Origin: Agrobacterium leguminum | GTDB lineage: Bacteria; Pseudomonadota; Alphaproteobacteria; Rhizobiales; Rhizobiaceae | Direction of reading: 5' to 3' | Length of the DNA stretch: 64,000 nt | NCBI RefSeq assembly: GCF_015704895.1 | Contig: NZ_JADQWB010000019.1 | Coordinates: 1 to 64,000, forward strand | Shown: piece after piece, positions 36,002 through 44,349 of the stretch | How the letters are laid out: every line of letters starts with the position of its first letter | How positions within the stretch are numbered: position 1 is the stretch's first letter | Translations under genes and position numbers: made by a program | Notes under the pieces: model-generated | The model's database searches: none | What the model was told of the DNA's origin: nothing | Seen by the model: the letters and a program-made list of their open reading frames with translations, nothing else

Positions 36002-36255
36002 TTAACAACCCTTTTACTGTTTTTGACTCGCGGAACTCTTCGTGCCCGGATAACCGATCAGCACAAACTTTCAAGGAGTGTTCCTCAGAATCTTAGCGGA
36101 CACAAGTTTACGAGAGGTAATTTGTTTATAACCGCGCACTGTTCGGTGCAGGGTCGCGCAACGATTGGACACTTTTTCGAAAAGCTAAAAGTTTTCACCA
36201 AAACCCCGGATGTCCAGTGCGATTGCAAGCCGCTGATTTCGTTCAAAATCAGCGG
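36002..36255. other. Non-coding right arm of the island
   Basis: This stretch carries the leader of the ParB-like gene and no further gene. TTGGACACTT at 36165-36174 is the inverse of the decamer near the left end. A perfect hairpin, CCGCTGATTT (36230-36239) with AAATCAGCGG (36246-36255), directly abuts the attachment core. Confidence 0.6.
36230..36255. terminator. Hairpin abutting the right attachment core
   Basis: A perfect 10-bp stem with a 6-base loop ends one base before the 19-bp core. It could be a terminator of the element or a structural part of its attachment region. No T run follows on the plus strand. Confidence 0.45.
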
Positions 36256-36274
36256 CCCGGCTTGGGGTACCATT
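36256..36274 (+). repeat. Right attachment-site core (attR)
   Basis: An exact copy of the 19 bases at 32449-32467. Downstream the sequence again resembles the left side: both continue with a GCATTGATTT decamer within 16 bases, so similarity extends past the exact core. Confidence 0.88.
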
Positions 36275-36538
36275 TCCAAAAGCGCATTGATTTCTCTAGG
36301 CTTTGCCCCGCACGGGCCCGTGAATTCTCTAATGGCCACACGCCGCCGACAAGCTCACGAAACTTTGCTTGTGCGCTCCCGAGTATTACCGGGCTTTCAT
36401 TTGCCAGATGCAGCGGACTGGATTAGACGAATCCCGTTACACCCCGTGAGGACCGGCGACTTAATTTCGCCATCACGCCCGCCTTTTTGAAAGCCCGTCC
36501 GGGATATCTGCTTCTTCGCGAAGTTTGAGGAAAACAAC

Positions 36539-37054
36539 ATGGCCAATGCGACCACCGCCGACAATAGCCGCACGCTCGCCGCTCTCGGCGTCACGGCGGG
36601 AATGATCTTTACCGTCGGCTCCGCCCTCGGTTTCCAGCATATTGGCGGTTATACGCCCTGTGCGCTGTGCCTGCTGCAGCGCGATCCTTATTATTACGCC
36701 ATTCCGCTGGGCATATTGGCCATTGCGACCAGCATCTTCAAATTGCCGGTTCAGATCACCCGGCTGCTGCTTGCCCTTATCGGCGTGGCGATGTTGATCG
36801 GCGCCGGGCTCGGCGTTTATCATGCCGGTGTGGAATGGGGTTTCTGGGAAGGGCCGATCACCTGCGCCACCGGGGCGCCTTCCATCACCACCAATGCCGG
36901 CGATCTGCTGGGCAATCTGAACGCCATCAAGGCGCCTTCCTGCAACGACGCCGCCTTGCGGGTGCTCGGCCTTTCCTTCGCGGGCTGGAATGTCATCGCA
37001 AGCGTTGCACTTGCGGCAGTCGCCTTTTTTGGCGCGAGCCGTAAAAGCCGGTAA
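36539..37054 (+). CDS. dsbB: Disulfide bond formation protein B
   Basis: A 171-residue inner-membrane oxidoreductase with four hydrophobic helices. The first periplasmic thiol pair is in PCALCLLQRDPYYYAIPLG, and later cysteines in ITCATGAPS and APSCNDA supply the second pair. It re-oxidises DsbA and passes electrons to quinone. The ATG at 36539 has GAGG about 9 bp upstream. It is the first gene to the right of the island and shows normal chromosomal base composition. Confidence 0.93.
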   Translation: MANATTADNSRTLAALGVTAGMIFTVGSALGFQHIGGYTPCALCLLQRDPYYYAIPLGILAIATSIFKLPVQITRLLLALIGVAMLIGAGLGVYHAGVEWGFWEGPITCATGAPSITTNAGDLLGNLNAIKAPSCNDAALRVLGLSFAGWNVIASVALAAVAFFGASRKSR

Positions 37055-37084
37055 GCGGAAAACCGCGTTGCAGTCCTCAAAAGA

Positions 37085-37642
37085 TCAGGGCTGCAGTTCG
37101 GTATCCCAGTAAAGATAGTCCATCCAGCTTTCGTGCAGATAATTGGGCGGGAACAGCCGCCCGTTATTGTGCAGATCCTGAACCGTGGGCTGGAAGGGCT
37201 TCTGCGCCGGGAACATGCCCGCCTGCTTGGGAAGCTTGCTGCCTTTTTTAAGGTTGCAGGGAGAGCACGCCGCAACGACATTGTGCCAGGTGGTTTCACC
37301 GCCATGCGCGCGGGGAATCACATGGTCGAAGGTCAATTCGTCCCGCGTGCCGCAATACTGGCATTCGAACTTGTCCCGAAGGAAAACGTTGAAGCGCGTA
37401 AAGGCGGGGTTGCGGGTGGGCTGCACATAGGTCTTGAGGCTGACGACGCTCGGCAGCCGCATGGAAAAGCTGGGGGACGACACCGCGTGATCATATTCTG
37501 CAATGATGTTCACACGGTCTAGAAAGACGGCCTTGATCGCGTCCTGCCAGGACCATAACGACAAGGGATAATAACTCAGTGGCCTGTAGTCTGCGTTCAG
37601 AACGAGCGCCGGCAGGGCCTGTGGTGAAACTGCAATCGTCAA
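37085..37642 (-). CDS. HNH endonuclease
   Basis: A 185-residue HNH-family protein. Two zinc-binding pairs, CQYCGTRDELTFDHVIPR and CSPCNLKKGSK, flank the catalytic HNH core (His in DHVIPRAHGG, Asn in WHNVVAAC). The N-terminal region ALVLNADYRPLSYYPLSLWSWQDAIKAVF is typical of a widely conserved chromosomal HNH group of alphaproteobacteria. The cellular role is not settled; it is not part of the island and shows no sign of recent transfer. It converges on dsbB with a 30-bp gap. Confidence 0.9.
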   Translation of the reverse strand: MTIAVSPQALPALVLNADYRPLSYYPLSLWSWQDAIKAVFLDRVNIIAEYDHAVSSPSFSMRLPSVVSLKTYVQPTRNPAFTRFNVFLRDKFECQYCGTRDELTFDHVIPRAHGGETTWHNVVAACSPCNLKKGSKLPKQAGMFPAQKPFQPTVQDLHNNGRLFPPNYLHESWMDYLYWDTELQP

Positions 37643-37991
37643 GGGCTTCTCCTGAGCGATTCGGCATCTGCACTTGTATATTAGGTCCGTTGTTACAGGA
37701 TTGTGAAGCCTATAAATGCAGCGGCGAAGAGCTTAATTTTTGAGCCGTAGAATGGCCTTTTTCGCATTCCTGACGATCGAACGGCACGGTGACACCTCCT
37801 GGCGTTGTGACACCGCTGGCCGATGCTGCAGGAAGGCGATTCGGGCCTTTGCCAGGCACAAATCCTTCTCACACCGGATGCACTATCGGTGATATGATTA
37901 CCCCCGACGGACGACTGGAAAATCAATGCGCGCCGGGCATGGCAAATATGCGGCGGCGGCATTCATCATTTCCGTCAATGGAGGAACGGTC
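37643..37991. other. Intergenic region between divergent HNH and exported-protein genes
   Basis: About 350 bp with no convincing gene. It must hold promoters for both divergent genes. AT-rich stretches lie near 37670-37745. I see no riboswitch or tRNA, and short frames here lack ribosome sites. Confidence 0.5.
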
Positions 37992-38291
37992 ATGAGGTTG
38001 GGCAGGCAGCAAGCGGCAGCATTGCGGGGCGGCCTGGTGGTCGGCGTCCTGACCGCCCTCATCTGCCTCTCCGCGGGCGCCCATGCCCAGCAGTATCAGA
38101 ATTTCGAAGTAACGCCGGATGGCCGCGGCGGGGCGCAGGGAACGATCGGCGGGCGCAATTTCGAAGTTTACCGAAATTACGACCGGCCGCCGGCAAGCCG
38201 TGCCTACCCCGAGACCCGGCGTGAACTCAGGCGGGCCGTCCCGCAGCAAACCTGTATTATCGACACCGAGGGGCGAACCCGCTGCAGGTGA
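37992..38291 (+). CDS. Small exported hypothetical protein
   Basis: A 99-residue protein with a signal peptide (VVGVLTALICLSAGAHAQ, cleavage near residue 32). The mature part is short, Arg/Tyr-rich and carries a TCIIDTEGRTRC segment with two cysteines near the end, which may form a disulfide. GTIGGRNFEVYRNYDRPPASRAYPETRREL has no recognised fold. ATG 37992 is preferred because GGAGG lies 7 bp upstream; a longer frame begins at 37926. I do not know the function. Confidence 0.7.
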   Translation: MRLGRQQAAALRGGLVVGVLTALICLSAGAHAQQYQNFEVTPDGRGGAQGTIGGRNFEVYRNYDRPPASRAYPETRRELRRAVPQQTCIIDTEGRTRCR

Positions 38292-38437
38292 GTGCGAACC
38301 CGGCTTTCCCGCTGTTTTCAGCGCGCTGTCACAAAATTAGATTTCGTTAAAATGCAATCTATCGACTTAAACGGCCCGCAAGAATGGGTCGCTATGGTGC
38401 CAGGCACAAGACAAGACAATTGTGCAGGGGCAAGGAC

Positions 38438-39043
38438 ATGGCGAAGAGAACAATCCGTCTGGCAAAGATTTTTGCCGTCGCTGCCGGCGTGGCGGCAAGT
38501 GTTGCGACAACGGCATCGGCCGTCCAGCTCGGTGGCCTTGCCCAGAAGCCCGGCGCATCGCGGCCCGGCCAGTTCATGACCACGAGCCGTCCCACCATCG
38601 CACCCATTGCCTTCGCTAAATTCTGTGAAAGCGCCGCCGACCAGTGCCTCCGGATTGGCGACCGCGATACGGTGGAACTGAGCAAGCAGAAGCGCACGGA
38701 ACTCCAGCGCATCAACGCCGAGATCAACACCTCGATAAGCTATGTCGGGGAGCAGGACGGCGAAGACGACTGGAAACTGAACCCGGCAAGCGGCGACTGC
38801 GAAGATTTTGCGGTGACCAAGCGGCAACGCCTCCTGCGCGCCGGCTGGCCCTCGGGCGCCCTGCGCATCGCCACAGCCCGCACGACGGATGGCATAGGAC
38901 ATGCCGTTCTGGTCGTCAGCACCAGCCAGGGCGATCTGGTGCTGGACAACCGCACCAATGTCGTCAAGCCGTGGAAAGCGGTGGATCTGAAATGGATCAA
39001 GATTCAGTCGCACGAGGACCCGCGTGTCTGGCTGAAACTCTAG
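38438..39043 (+). CDS. Bacterial transglutaminase-like cysteine peptidase
   Basis: A 201-residue exported protein of the BTLCP family, the one that includes LapG. The signal peptide ends near TASA (residue 28). The catalytic triad can be placed at Cys121 in GDCEDFAVTKR, His155 in GIGHAVLV and Asp170 in LVLDNRT. LapG itself cleaves biofilm adhesins under cyclic-di-GMP control, but most rhizobial members are uncharacterised and no LapD-like gene is adjacent. ATG 38438 has AAGGA directly upstream. Confidence 0.88.
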   Translation: MAKRTIRLAKIFAVAAGVAASVATTASAVQLGGLAQKPGASRPGQFMTTSRPTIAPIAFAKFCESAADQCLRIGDRDTVELSKQKRTELQRINAEINTSISYVGEQDGEDDWKLNPASGDCEDFAVTKRQRLLRAGWPSGALRIATARTTDGIGHAVLVVSTSQGDLVLDNRTNVVKPWKAVDLKWIKIQSHEDPRVWLKL

Positions 39044-39238
39044 AACACTGTTTCAGGCTAAAGCCGCCCTTTCGGACGGCAGGCATTTCGATTGCCGGTT
39101 TAAGGCAACGTATCTTTCGACCATCAAAGCGGGTATTCTTTCCCCACAGAATCGGCGCGTCAACGCAGCTTTGGCGGGTGATGCAACAGCCGCCTTCAAC
39201 GCTCTTGACCTTGTGCGGGAGAGACAGTATCGGCAGCT

Positions 39239-40030
39239 ATGCCCAAGGTGCTCAACTGGATTCGCGGTCGTAAACAACCAGCCTCCCGCGACGACCGGAG
39301 GCGGCGCAGAATTGACCTTGGCGACAAGCCGGCCTCCTTCCCTATCTATGCCATTGGCGACGTGCATGGCAGTCTCGACCTGCTGTTGCAGGCGGAGCAG
39401 AAAATCCTTGCCGATCTGGGACCCGACCCTTCTCCCGCGCTGGTCGTTCTCCTCGGCGACTATGTCGATCGCGGGCGCGATTCCCGTGGCGTTCTCGAAC
39501 ATTTGCTGCAGCCCCCGCCCGCGCCGCTGCGCCGTATTGCGCTTTGCGGCAACCACGAGCAGCTCTTCCATGATTTTCTCGAAAATCCGCAGCAGAATAT
39601 GCACTGGCTGGACTTCGGTGGCCGCCAGACGCTTTTATCCTACGGCGTCGATATCGACTATTTCCTGCAAAAGGGCCGCCTGAGACTGCAGCCATTCAGG
39701 GACGCCCTGCTCGGCGCAATTCCGCAGACCCACCGCCAGCTTTTATCCAGCCTGCCGATCTACGCCCGGATAGGACCCTATATTTTCGTGCATGCCGGCT
39801 TGAGACCGGGATTGCCGCTGGAGACGCAGACGGATAAGGACATGCTCTGGATCAGGGAGCCGTTCCTGTCACAAGGGGCCGGGCTGGATCTCGTCGTCAT
39901 CCACGGCCATACGCCGGTAACCGAGCCGGAAACCGGCCCGCAACGGATCGGCATCGACACGGGTGCATTCACCACGGGCAGGCTTACCGTTCTCAGGCTT
40001 TCGGATGCGGGCTTGCACCTGATCGGTTGA
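39239..40030 (+). CDS. Metallophosphoesterase, Ser/Thr phosphatase type
   Basis: A 263-residue calcineurin-like phosphoesterase. All metal-binding motifs are present: GDVHG (residues 40-44), GDYVDRGRDSRG, GNHEQLFHDF, a His in FVHAGLRPGL and HGHTPV near the C terminus. The layout with YVDRG and the HAGLRPG block fits the bacterial PPP-type protein phosphatases that also include diadenosine tetraphosphatases. The substrate is unknown. The gene is 208 bp upstream of the start of the convergent polysaccharide cluster. Confidence 0.9.
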   Translation: MPKVLNWIRGRKQPASRDDRRRRRIDLGDKPASFPIYAIGDVHGSLDLLLQAEQKILADLGPDPSPALVVLLGDYVDRGRDSRGVLEHLLQPPPAPLRRIALCGNHEQLFHDFLENPQQNMHWLDFGGRQTLLSYGVDIDYFLQKGRLRLQPFRDALLGAIPQTHRQLLSSLPIYARIGPYIFVHAGLRPGLPLETQTDKDMLWIREPFLSQGAGLDLVVIHGHTPVTEPETGPQRIGIDTGAFTTGRLTVLRLSDAGLHLIG

Positions 40031-40102
40031 GGTGAACAATCGGCTCATTTCCCCGAAAGACGACCTTGATGCGCGCGCGAGCCCGCGACGGATTGCGGAG
40101 TT

Positions 40103-41050
40103 TCACGCTCTCCTGAACTGCCGTTTCCAGCTTTCGATTGCGTCCACCGGCAACTTTATCGGCGGCACGTCGCTCCCGGAAATCCAGTTCGACATTCTGT
40201 CGAAATCCTTGCGATCCATGGCCGGCAAACCAGTATCCTTGGAAATTTCCGTGGCCCGGTTGTCGACTTTGACGATTAGGGCGCGGCGAAATTTCTGCAT
40301 CGCGCGAATGCCGCCATGCAGGCGCGTTCCCACGAAATCCACATCCTCATTATCAAGAAAATGGTTATAGGCTGCGAGCGTCGGATCGATGAACTTCAGC
40401 CCGGAAATATTCATGGAAGCCAGATAGGCCGCATCTTCGCGCTGCTGCGGCCAGAAATAGACGGTGTCGTAACGATCCTTCAGAATTTCAATCATCTTTT
40501 TGTCCTCCTCCTGACGGTTGAGGTAGAAGGTGAGCGTTGTGACAACGGAAGAGGCCTTGGAAGTGGGAATGGACCTGCAATGGTCCGGATCAAGGCCCCA
40601 CATGGTCGGGCAAGAGGTGTTCAGAACCTTTTTGCCCAGGGTCCTGAGTTTTTCGGCGGTGTAATTGTCGCGCACGGCATGCGTGAATTCATCCGACAGA
40701 ATTTTTTTCAGAATCCAGCGCGAATAAGCGTTCGGTTGCTTCATGTAATTCATCCAACCGCAGCCGAGCAGAACAGTCTCCCGGAAGGCGAATGCATCCC
40801 AGGGTAGCAACTTCCACAACACGCGGGCTTCCATGTTCGATGCAAGAATATTGGTGCCGGAAACAAAGGCAGCTTCGCTCTTGCGCAGCAGCGACTTCGA
40901 GACGTTTGTCATATATTCATGTGTCGCCACGTGATAGGGGTAAGCTTGGGGAACAACCTCAAGCAGCACCTCCTTGACGGCATCGAGAATGATCTGATCG
41001 CCGAGATTGTCCGAGGCTACGGTTGTATCGAGAATGGTAATCGTCTTCAT
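40103..41050 (-). CDS. Polysaccharide pyruvyltransferase-family protein
   Basis: A 315-residue member of the pyruvyltransferase family (CsaB/WcaK/ExoV-like). The start TITILDTTVASDNLGDQIILDAV is the characteristic nucleotide-entry segment, SGTNILASN follows, and the C-terminal VDFVGTRLHGGIRAMQ matches the conserved RLH block. Such enzymes add ketal pyruvate to exopolysaccharide sugars. It is the last gene of the minus-strand trio with the flippase and a glycosyltransferase and starts 36 bp after the flippase stop. Confidence 0.85.
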   Translation of the reverse strand: MKTITILDTTVASDNLGDQIILDAVKEVLLEVVPQAYPYHVATHEYMTNVSKSLLRKSEAAFVSGTNILASNMEARVLWKLLPWDAFAFRETVLLGCGWMNYMKQPNAYSRWILKKILSDEFTHAVRDNYTAEKLRTLGKKVLNTSCPTMWGLDPDHCRSIPTSKASSVVTTLTFYLNRQEEDKKMIEILKDRYDTVYFWPQQREDAAYLASMNISGLKFIDPTLAAYNHFLDNEDVDFVGTRLHGGIRAMQKFRRALIVKVDNRATEISKDTGLPAMDRKDFDRMSNWISGSDVPPIKLPVDAIESWKRQFRRA

Positions 41051-41086
41051 TGGAACCTCGTCGTGAAATTAAGTCGTTCTGCAATT

Positions 41087-42559
41087 TCATTTTCGTGAAA
41101 AAAGCGCTCTGGCCTCTTTAAGCACCCCCCTTATGTCCCCGGGCATGGTGATAAAAAGCAAAGCCGGATAGATCACCGCCCCTGCCGAGACGAGCAGGCA
41201 TAGTGTTACCGGTTTGGAGAAACGTTCCCCCATCATCCAGTAAAGACCGCTAACCAGAACAGCCATGGTGAAGGCAGCGATAAGCGGCGGCATGCAGGTG
41301 CGAAGCGTGCCGCCTATCGAAATGCCAGCGCTGTTTCGGACGCTGACCAAAGCGACCGGCCACGTCAGATAAGCCCGCACGACATGGGCGAGAGTAACCG
41401 CCACCAAGCCGAAAGGCGCAGCGGCGAGACCCAGCCCACAACCGATAACGACCTGCAGAAACGACAGGTACAGGGTTTTACCGCCCTGCCGGATGGCGGT
41501 CAGAAGCGGCCAGACGAATGAATTGGCGACAAACGGCAGAGCTGTAAGACATAATAATTGCGTGACAGGTGCTGCTGCTGCCCAGTTTTCGCCGAAGGCA
41601 ACGGGAACAAGAACCGGCGCCGTGGCCGCAAGGCCAAGGAAACACGGGAAAGCAATGATGCCCGACAGCCGGATGAAGCCGAAATAGGCATTTTCGAGGG
41701 ATTTGTTCTCGGCATTGATACGTGCATAACTGGTCAACGCCACCGATGTCAGAGGAATGACAGCCAACTGACTGACGAGATCGATGCACCGCCACGACAA
41801 TCGGATGTATCCCACGGCCGCAGTCGAGAGAAACGTCGCAGCGATCAGCTCCTGCAGGCGGACATTGAGACCCATCAGGAAGTTTGCCGCAAAGATGCGC
41901 GACCCGAAACTCCACTGATCCGCTACATAGGCTCTGATGAAACGCGGACGCGGGATCCATCCACAGGCAATCCAGTTCATACAAGTCGTCACAAGACTGG
42001 CAATCAGCCTCTGCACGACCATTGCCCATACGCCCCAACCGTTCAGAGCCAGAGCGATTGCGATCACACCAGCGAGAAAATTGGACAGGAGCGCACGCAT
42101 GGCAAGCTTGCGAAACGCGAACTCACGCTGCAGGCGGGCTTCATGGATGGCGCCGGCGCCCATGATGAAAAGAACGGTGGAAAGCGCCATCAAGACCGGG
42201 CTGAGCTCGGCAATTCTAAAAAGGCTCGCGAGGAAAGGCGCCGCGAGCGAAAGCAGGGCACACAGGAAAGCCCCCCACAGGAGTGAAAACCAGAAAGCGG
42301 TATCGGCATAGTCTTCGTCCAGCTTGGGCCGCTGCAACACGGCTTCCGGAAGGCCGCCGCGGGCCATGACGAGGATAATATCCACGAAAACCGTTGCGAT
42401 GGCGACAAGCCCAAATTCGTCCGGCGTAAGCAATCGTGCCAGAATAAGGAAGACGACGAAAGACAAGAAGACGTTGCCATAGCCGCCGACCGCGCTCCAC
42501 AAGGCGCTCGTGACCGAGCGCCTTTCAAGACGTGGAACGTTATCGTCCAACTTCAACAT
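41087..42559 (-). CDS. Wzx-type polysaccharide flippase
   Basis: A 490-residue membrane protein with about 12 helices of the WzxC/PST type. The N-terminal signature SALWSAVGGYGNVFLSFVVFLILARLLTPDEFGLVAIATVFVDI is highly typical, as is GLPEAVLQRPKLDEDYADTAFWFSL. It should move lipid-linked exopolysaccharide repeat units to the periplasm. I selected ATG 42559 (MLKLDDNVP); an upstream TTG at 42598 lengthens the protein by 13 residues, and neither has a strong ribosome site. It sits between the glycosyltransferase and pyruvyltransferase genes. Confidence 0.9.
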   Translation of the reverse strand: MLKLDDNVPRLERRSVTSALWSAVGGYGNVFLSFVVFLILARLLTPDEFGLVAIATVFVDIILVMARGGLPEAVLQRPKLDEDYADTAFWFSLLWGAFLCALLSLAAPFLASLFRIAELSPVLMALSTVLFIMGAGAIHEARLQREFAFRKLAMRALLSNFLAGVIAIALALNGWGVWAMVVQRLIASLVTTCMNWIACGWIPRPRFIRAYVADQWSFGSRIFAANFLMGLNVRLQELIAATFLSTAAVGYIRLSWRCIDLVSQLAVIPLTSVALTSYARINAENKSLENAYFGFIRLSGIIAFPCFLGLAATAPVLVPVAFGENWAAAAPVTQLLCLTALPFVANSFVWPLLTAIRQGGKTLYLSFLQVVIGCGLGLAAAPFGLVAVTLAHVVRAYLTWPVALVSVRNSAGISIGGTLRTCMPPLIAAFTMAVLVSGLYWMMGERFSKPVTLCLLVSAGAVIYPALLFITMPGDIRGVLKEARALFSRK

Positions 42560-42631
42560 CTGCAAAACCCAGGACGCAAGTTCGCGCCTTGACGGCAACT
42601 GAAAGATCAGTGTTTGGCCACCGCGCGCTCG

Positions 42632-43855
42632 TCATGCGGCTGCAGCCTTGCTTTTCGCCACCACATCCTCATAGAGTTTCACATAATTTTCACCGACCCG
42701 ACGCGAAGTGGATTCCTCGACGATGTTTCCGAAATCGGCCTCCGTCGGCAATTCTTCGCGCGAGAGTGTCAGCACCCGGCGGATACGGGCGGCAAGGTCG
42801 GTGGCGTTGCCTGGCTCGAACAGCCAGTCATGGTTGGTCTCGCCGATCAGCTCCGGAATGCCGCCGGAGGCTGCGCCGATGACCGGCACGCCCATGGCAT
42901 AAGCCTCGTAGATCGTGCGTGGCGAAGGCTCCGCCCAGAAGGAAGGAACGATGAGCACGTCGATCTCTTCGAGAAACTCCTTCGGTTTCGCCCAGCCGAC
43001 GAATTCGATCGGCAGATCGCCGGCCTGAGCCGTGAAACGTTCGATGGAATCGTCCATCGCATGGCCAGCGACCAGACAGCGCCAGTTGCCGTGGCCGATT
43101 TCCTTGAAGGCATCGACCATGTTGCCGACGCCTTTTTCCGTATTGATGCGACCGATATAACCGAAGGTCAGCGGCCGGCCAGTGCGGTCGATCCGCCGGC
43201 GGGCGACGGGATCGCCCTCCGGAACCGTGCAGGAATAAAAGATGACGCGGCGCAGGCTTTCCGGAATGTGGTGGAAAAGCCCGTGATTGACATGCGTCTT
43301 GAGGATTTCAGTGCCGACGCTTGCGACAGCGCCGATATAACGCTGGGTGAATTTCTTGGTGAAATTCACCGCCTGACAACCGAGATGGATGTGCTCGCAG
43401 GGCTTGCCGCCCTTGAACATGGCGGCGTTGCCGCACAGGAGATCATATTCGCAGATCGTGTGAACGATCGGAATGCCGCGCTTATGCGCCGCCCGCCATA
43501 CCAGCGTCGTCACATCCAAAAGCGAGTGGGTGTTGAGAACGTCAGGCTTGAAATCGTCGAGAACGGCTTCGAACTGCTTTTCGACGTCGAAATTCCACTG
43601 CTGCTTGAGCTTCTGCATGCGCCGCTGCTGCGGCGAATATTGCGGCCAGTCCTCGAGCCAGAAATCGTTATTATGGAACATGCGGTAAACGGTGACGCCA
43701 TTGCGCATGGTTTTCGGTTCGGCCTGCCGCTCGATACAGGCGGCGCCGACCGTATGTCCCATGGAGACGAGTTCCTCGGCGAGATGTTCGACCGAGCGTT
43801 CGCATCCACCAACGATATGCGGCGGATAAAGGCTGCTAAGATGGAGAATTCTCAT
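42632..43855 (-). CDS. Glycosyltransferase family 4 protein
   Basis: A 407-residue GT-B glycosyltransferase. MRILHLSSLYPPHIVGGCERSVEHLAEEL is a classical GT4 start, and the GT1 donor domain begins near LTFGYIGRINTEKGV and ends with the EX7E motif EPSPRTIYEAYAMGVPVIGA. It is the first gene of the minus-strand trio in the polysaccharide cluster. Its closest relative in the window by style is the plus-strand enzyme at 52727-53932, with which it shares the opening and the VVNTHSL/VLNTHSL block. Confidence 0.92.
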   Translation of the reverse strand: MRILHLSSLYPPHIVGGCERSVEHLAEELVSMGHTVGAACIERQAEPKTMRNGVTVYRMFHNNDFWLEDWPQYSPQQRRMQKLKQQWNFDVEKQFEAVLDDFKPDVLNTHSLLDVTTLVWRAAHKRGIPIVHTICEYDLLCGNAAMFKGGKPCEHIHLGCQAVNFTKKFTQRYIGAVASVGTEILKTHVNHGLFHHIPESLRRVIFYSCTVPEGDPVARRRIDRTGRPLTFGYIGRINTEKGVGNMVDAFKEIGHGNWRCLVAGHAMDDSIERFTAQAGDLPIEFVGWAKPKEFLEEIDVLIVPSFWAEPSPRTIYEAYAMGVPVIGAASGGIPELIGETNHDWLFEPGNATDLAARIRRVLTLSREELPTEADFGNIVEESTSRRVGENYVKLYEDVVAKSKAAAA

Positions 43856-44349
43856 GCGGTTACGCTCTGTTTTCCTTCATCGAAAATCTATGGCGTCCAT
43901 CCCGGGCTCGTTCGTCTCCCCTCATTCCAAGAGACCAGTGAGACATCTGCAAAAATAAAAGAGCCGGAGCAGAACTAATGTTTGAAAATATGAATTACCA
44001 AAATCTACTTTTCAAAAAGCACGGGAATCGACGCTATTTCAAGTGATTTTTTTCGCGGCGCGGCAAAAGCCATGCGGTGTTGCGAAAAGAACCGGTCTCG
44101 TGTTACGGTTTAGCCACTTTAAAGTGCAGGCAATCGGGAGAAATCGGTTGCGTTGCAGCTTGTGATTATATTCCAGTTGATAATATCTGTTTTATTTCAA
44201 ACACATGGATTTCAGGGCGATTGTAGATGCCGAAAACTTCCAGGACATTCTGATCTCGACGTGTTGAGAGGCATCATCGCCATTTAAACGGCGACGTCCA
44301 TGTGTTGACGTCTGGCTTATATTTTCTCCGGACACACCAGGAGGCGAAG
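43856..44349. other. Divergent intergenic region within the polysaccharide cluster
   Basis: About 490 bp, richer in A and T than the flanking genes, between the divergent GT4 gene and the Tat-exported glycosidase gene. No credible open frame or RNA gene is visible. It is a good candidate for a regulatory region that controls both arms of the cluster. Confidence 0.5.

Larger units (their letters stand above)
32449..36274. mobile_element. Small genomic island integrated at tRNA-Leu(CAA)
   Basis: A segment of about 3.8 kb bounded by 19-bp direct repeats, one inside the 3' end of tRNA-Leu and one without the rest of a tRNA. The interior is visibly richer in A and T than the flanking chromosome and its codon use differs. 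Cargo consists of a D12-class adenine methyltransferase, a two-gene ParB-like/unknown operon and non-coding ends. No integrase, excisionase or conjugation gene is present, so the island is either mobilised in trans, has lost its integrase or is a satellite-like element. The boundaries come directly from the sequence; a defence function is inferred. Confidence 0.82.

Noticed and set aside
36085-36339. An 84-codon minus-strand frame crossing the right attachment site.
   Set aside because: It spans the island boundary and the hairpin, so it can only exist after integration and has no ribosome site.
42614-43978. A 454-codon plus-strand frame opposite the GT4 gene.
   Set aside because: The minus strand encodes an intact glycosyltransferase; the opposite frame is a GC-skew shadow.
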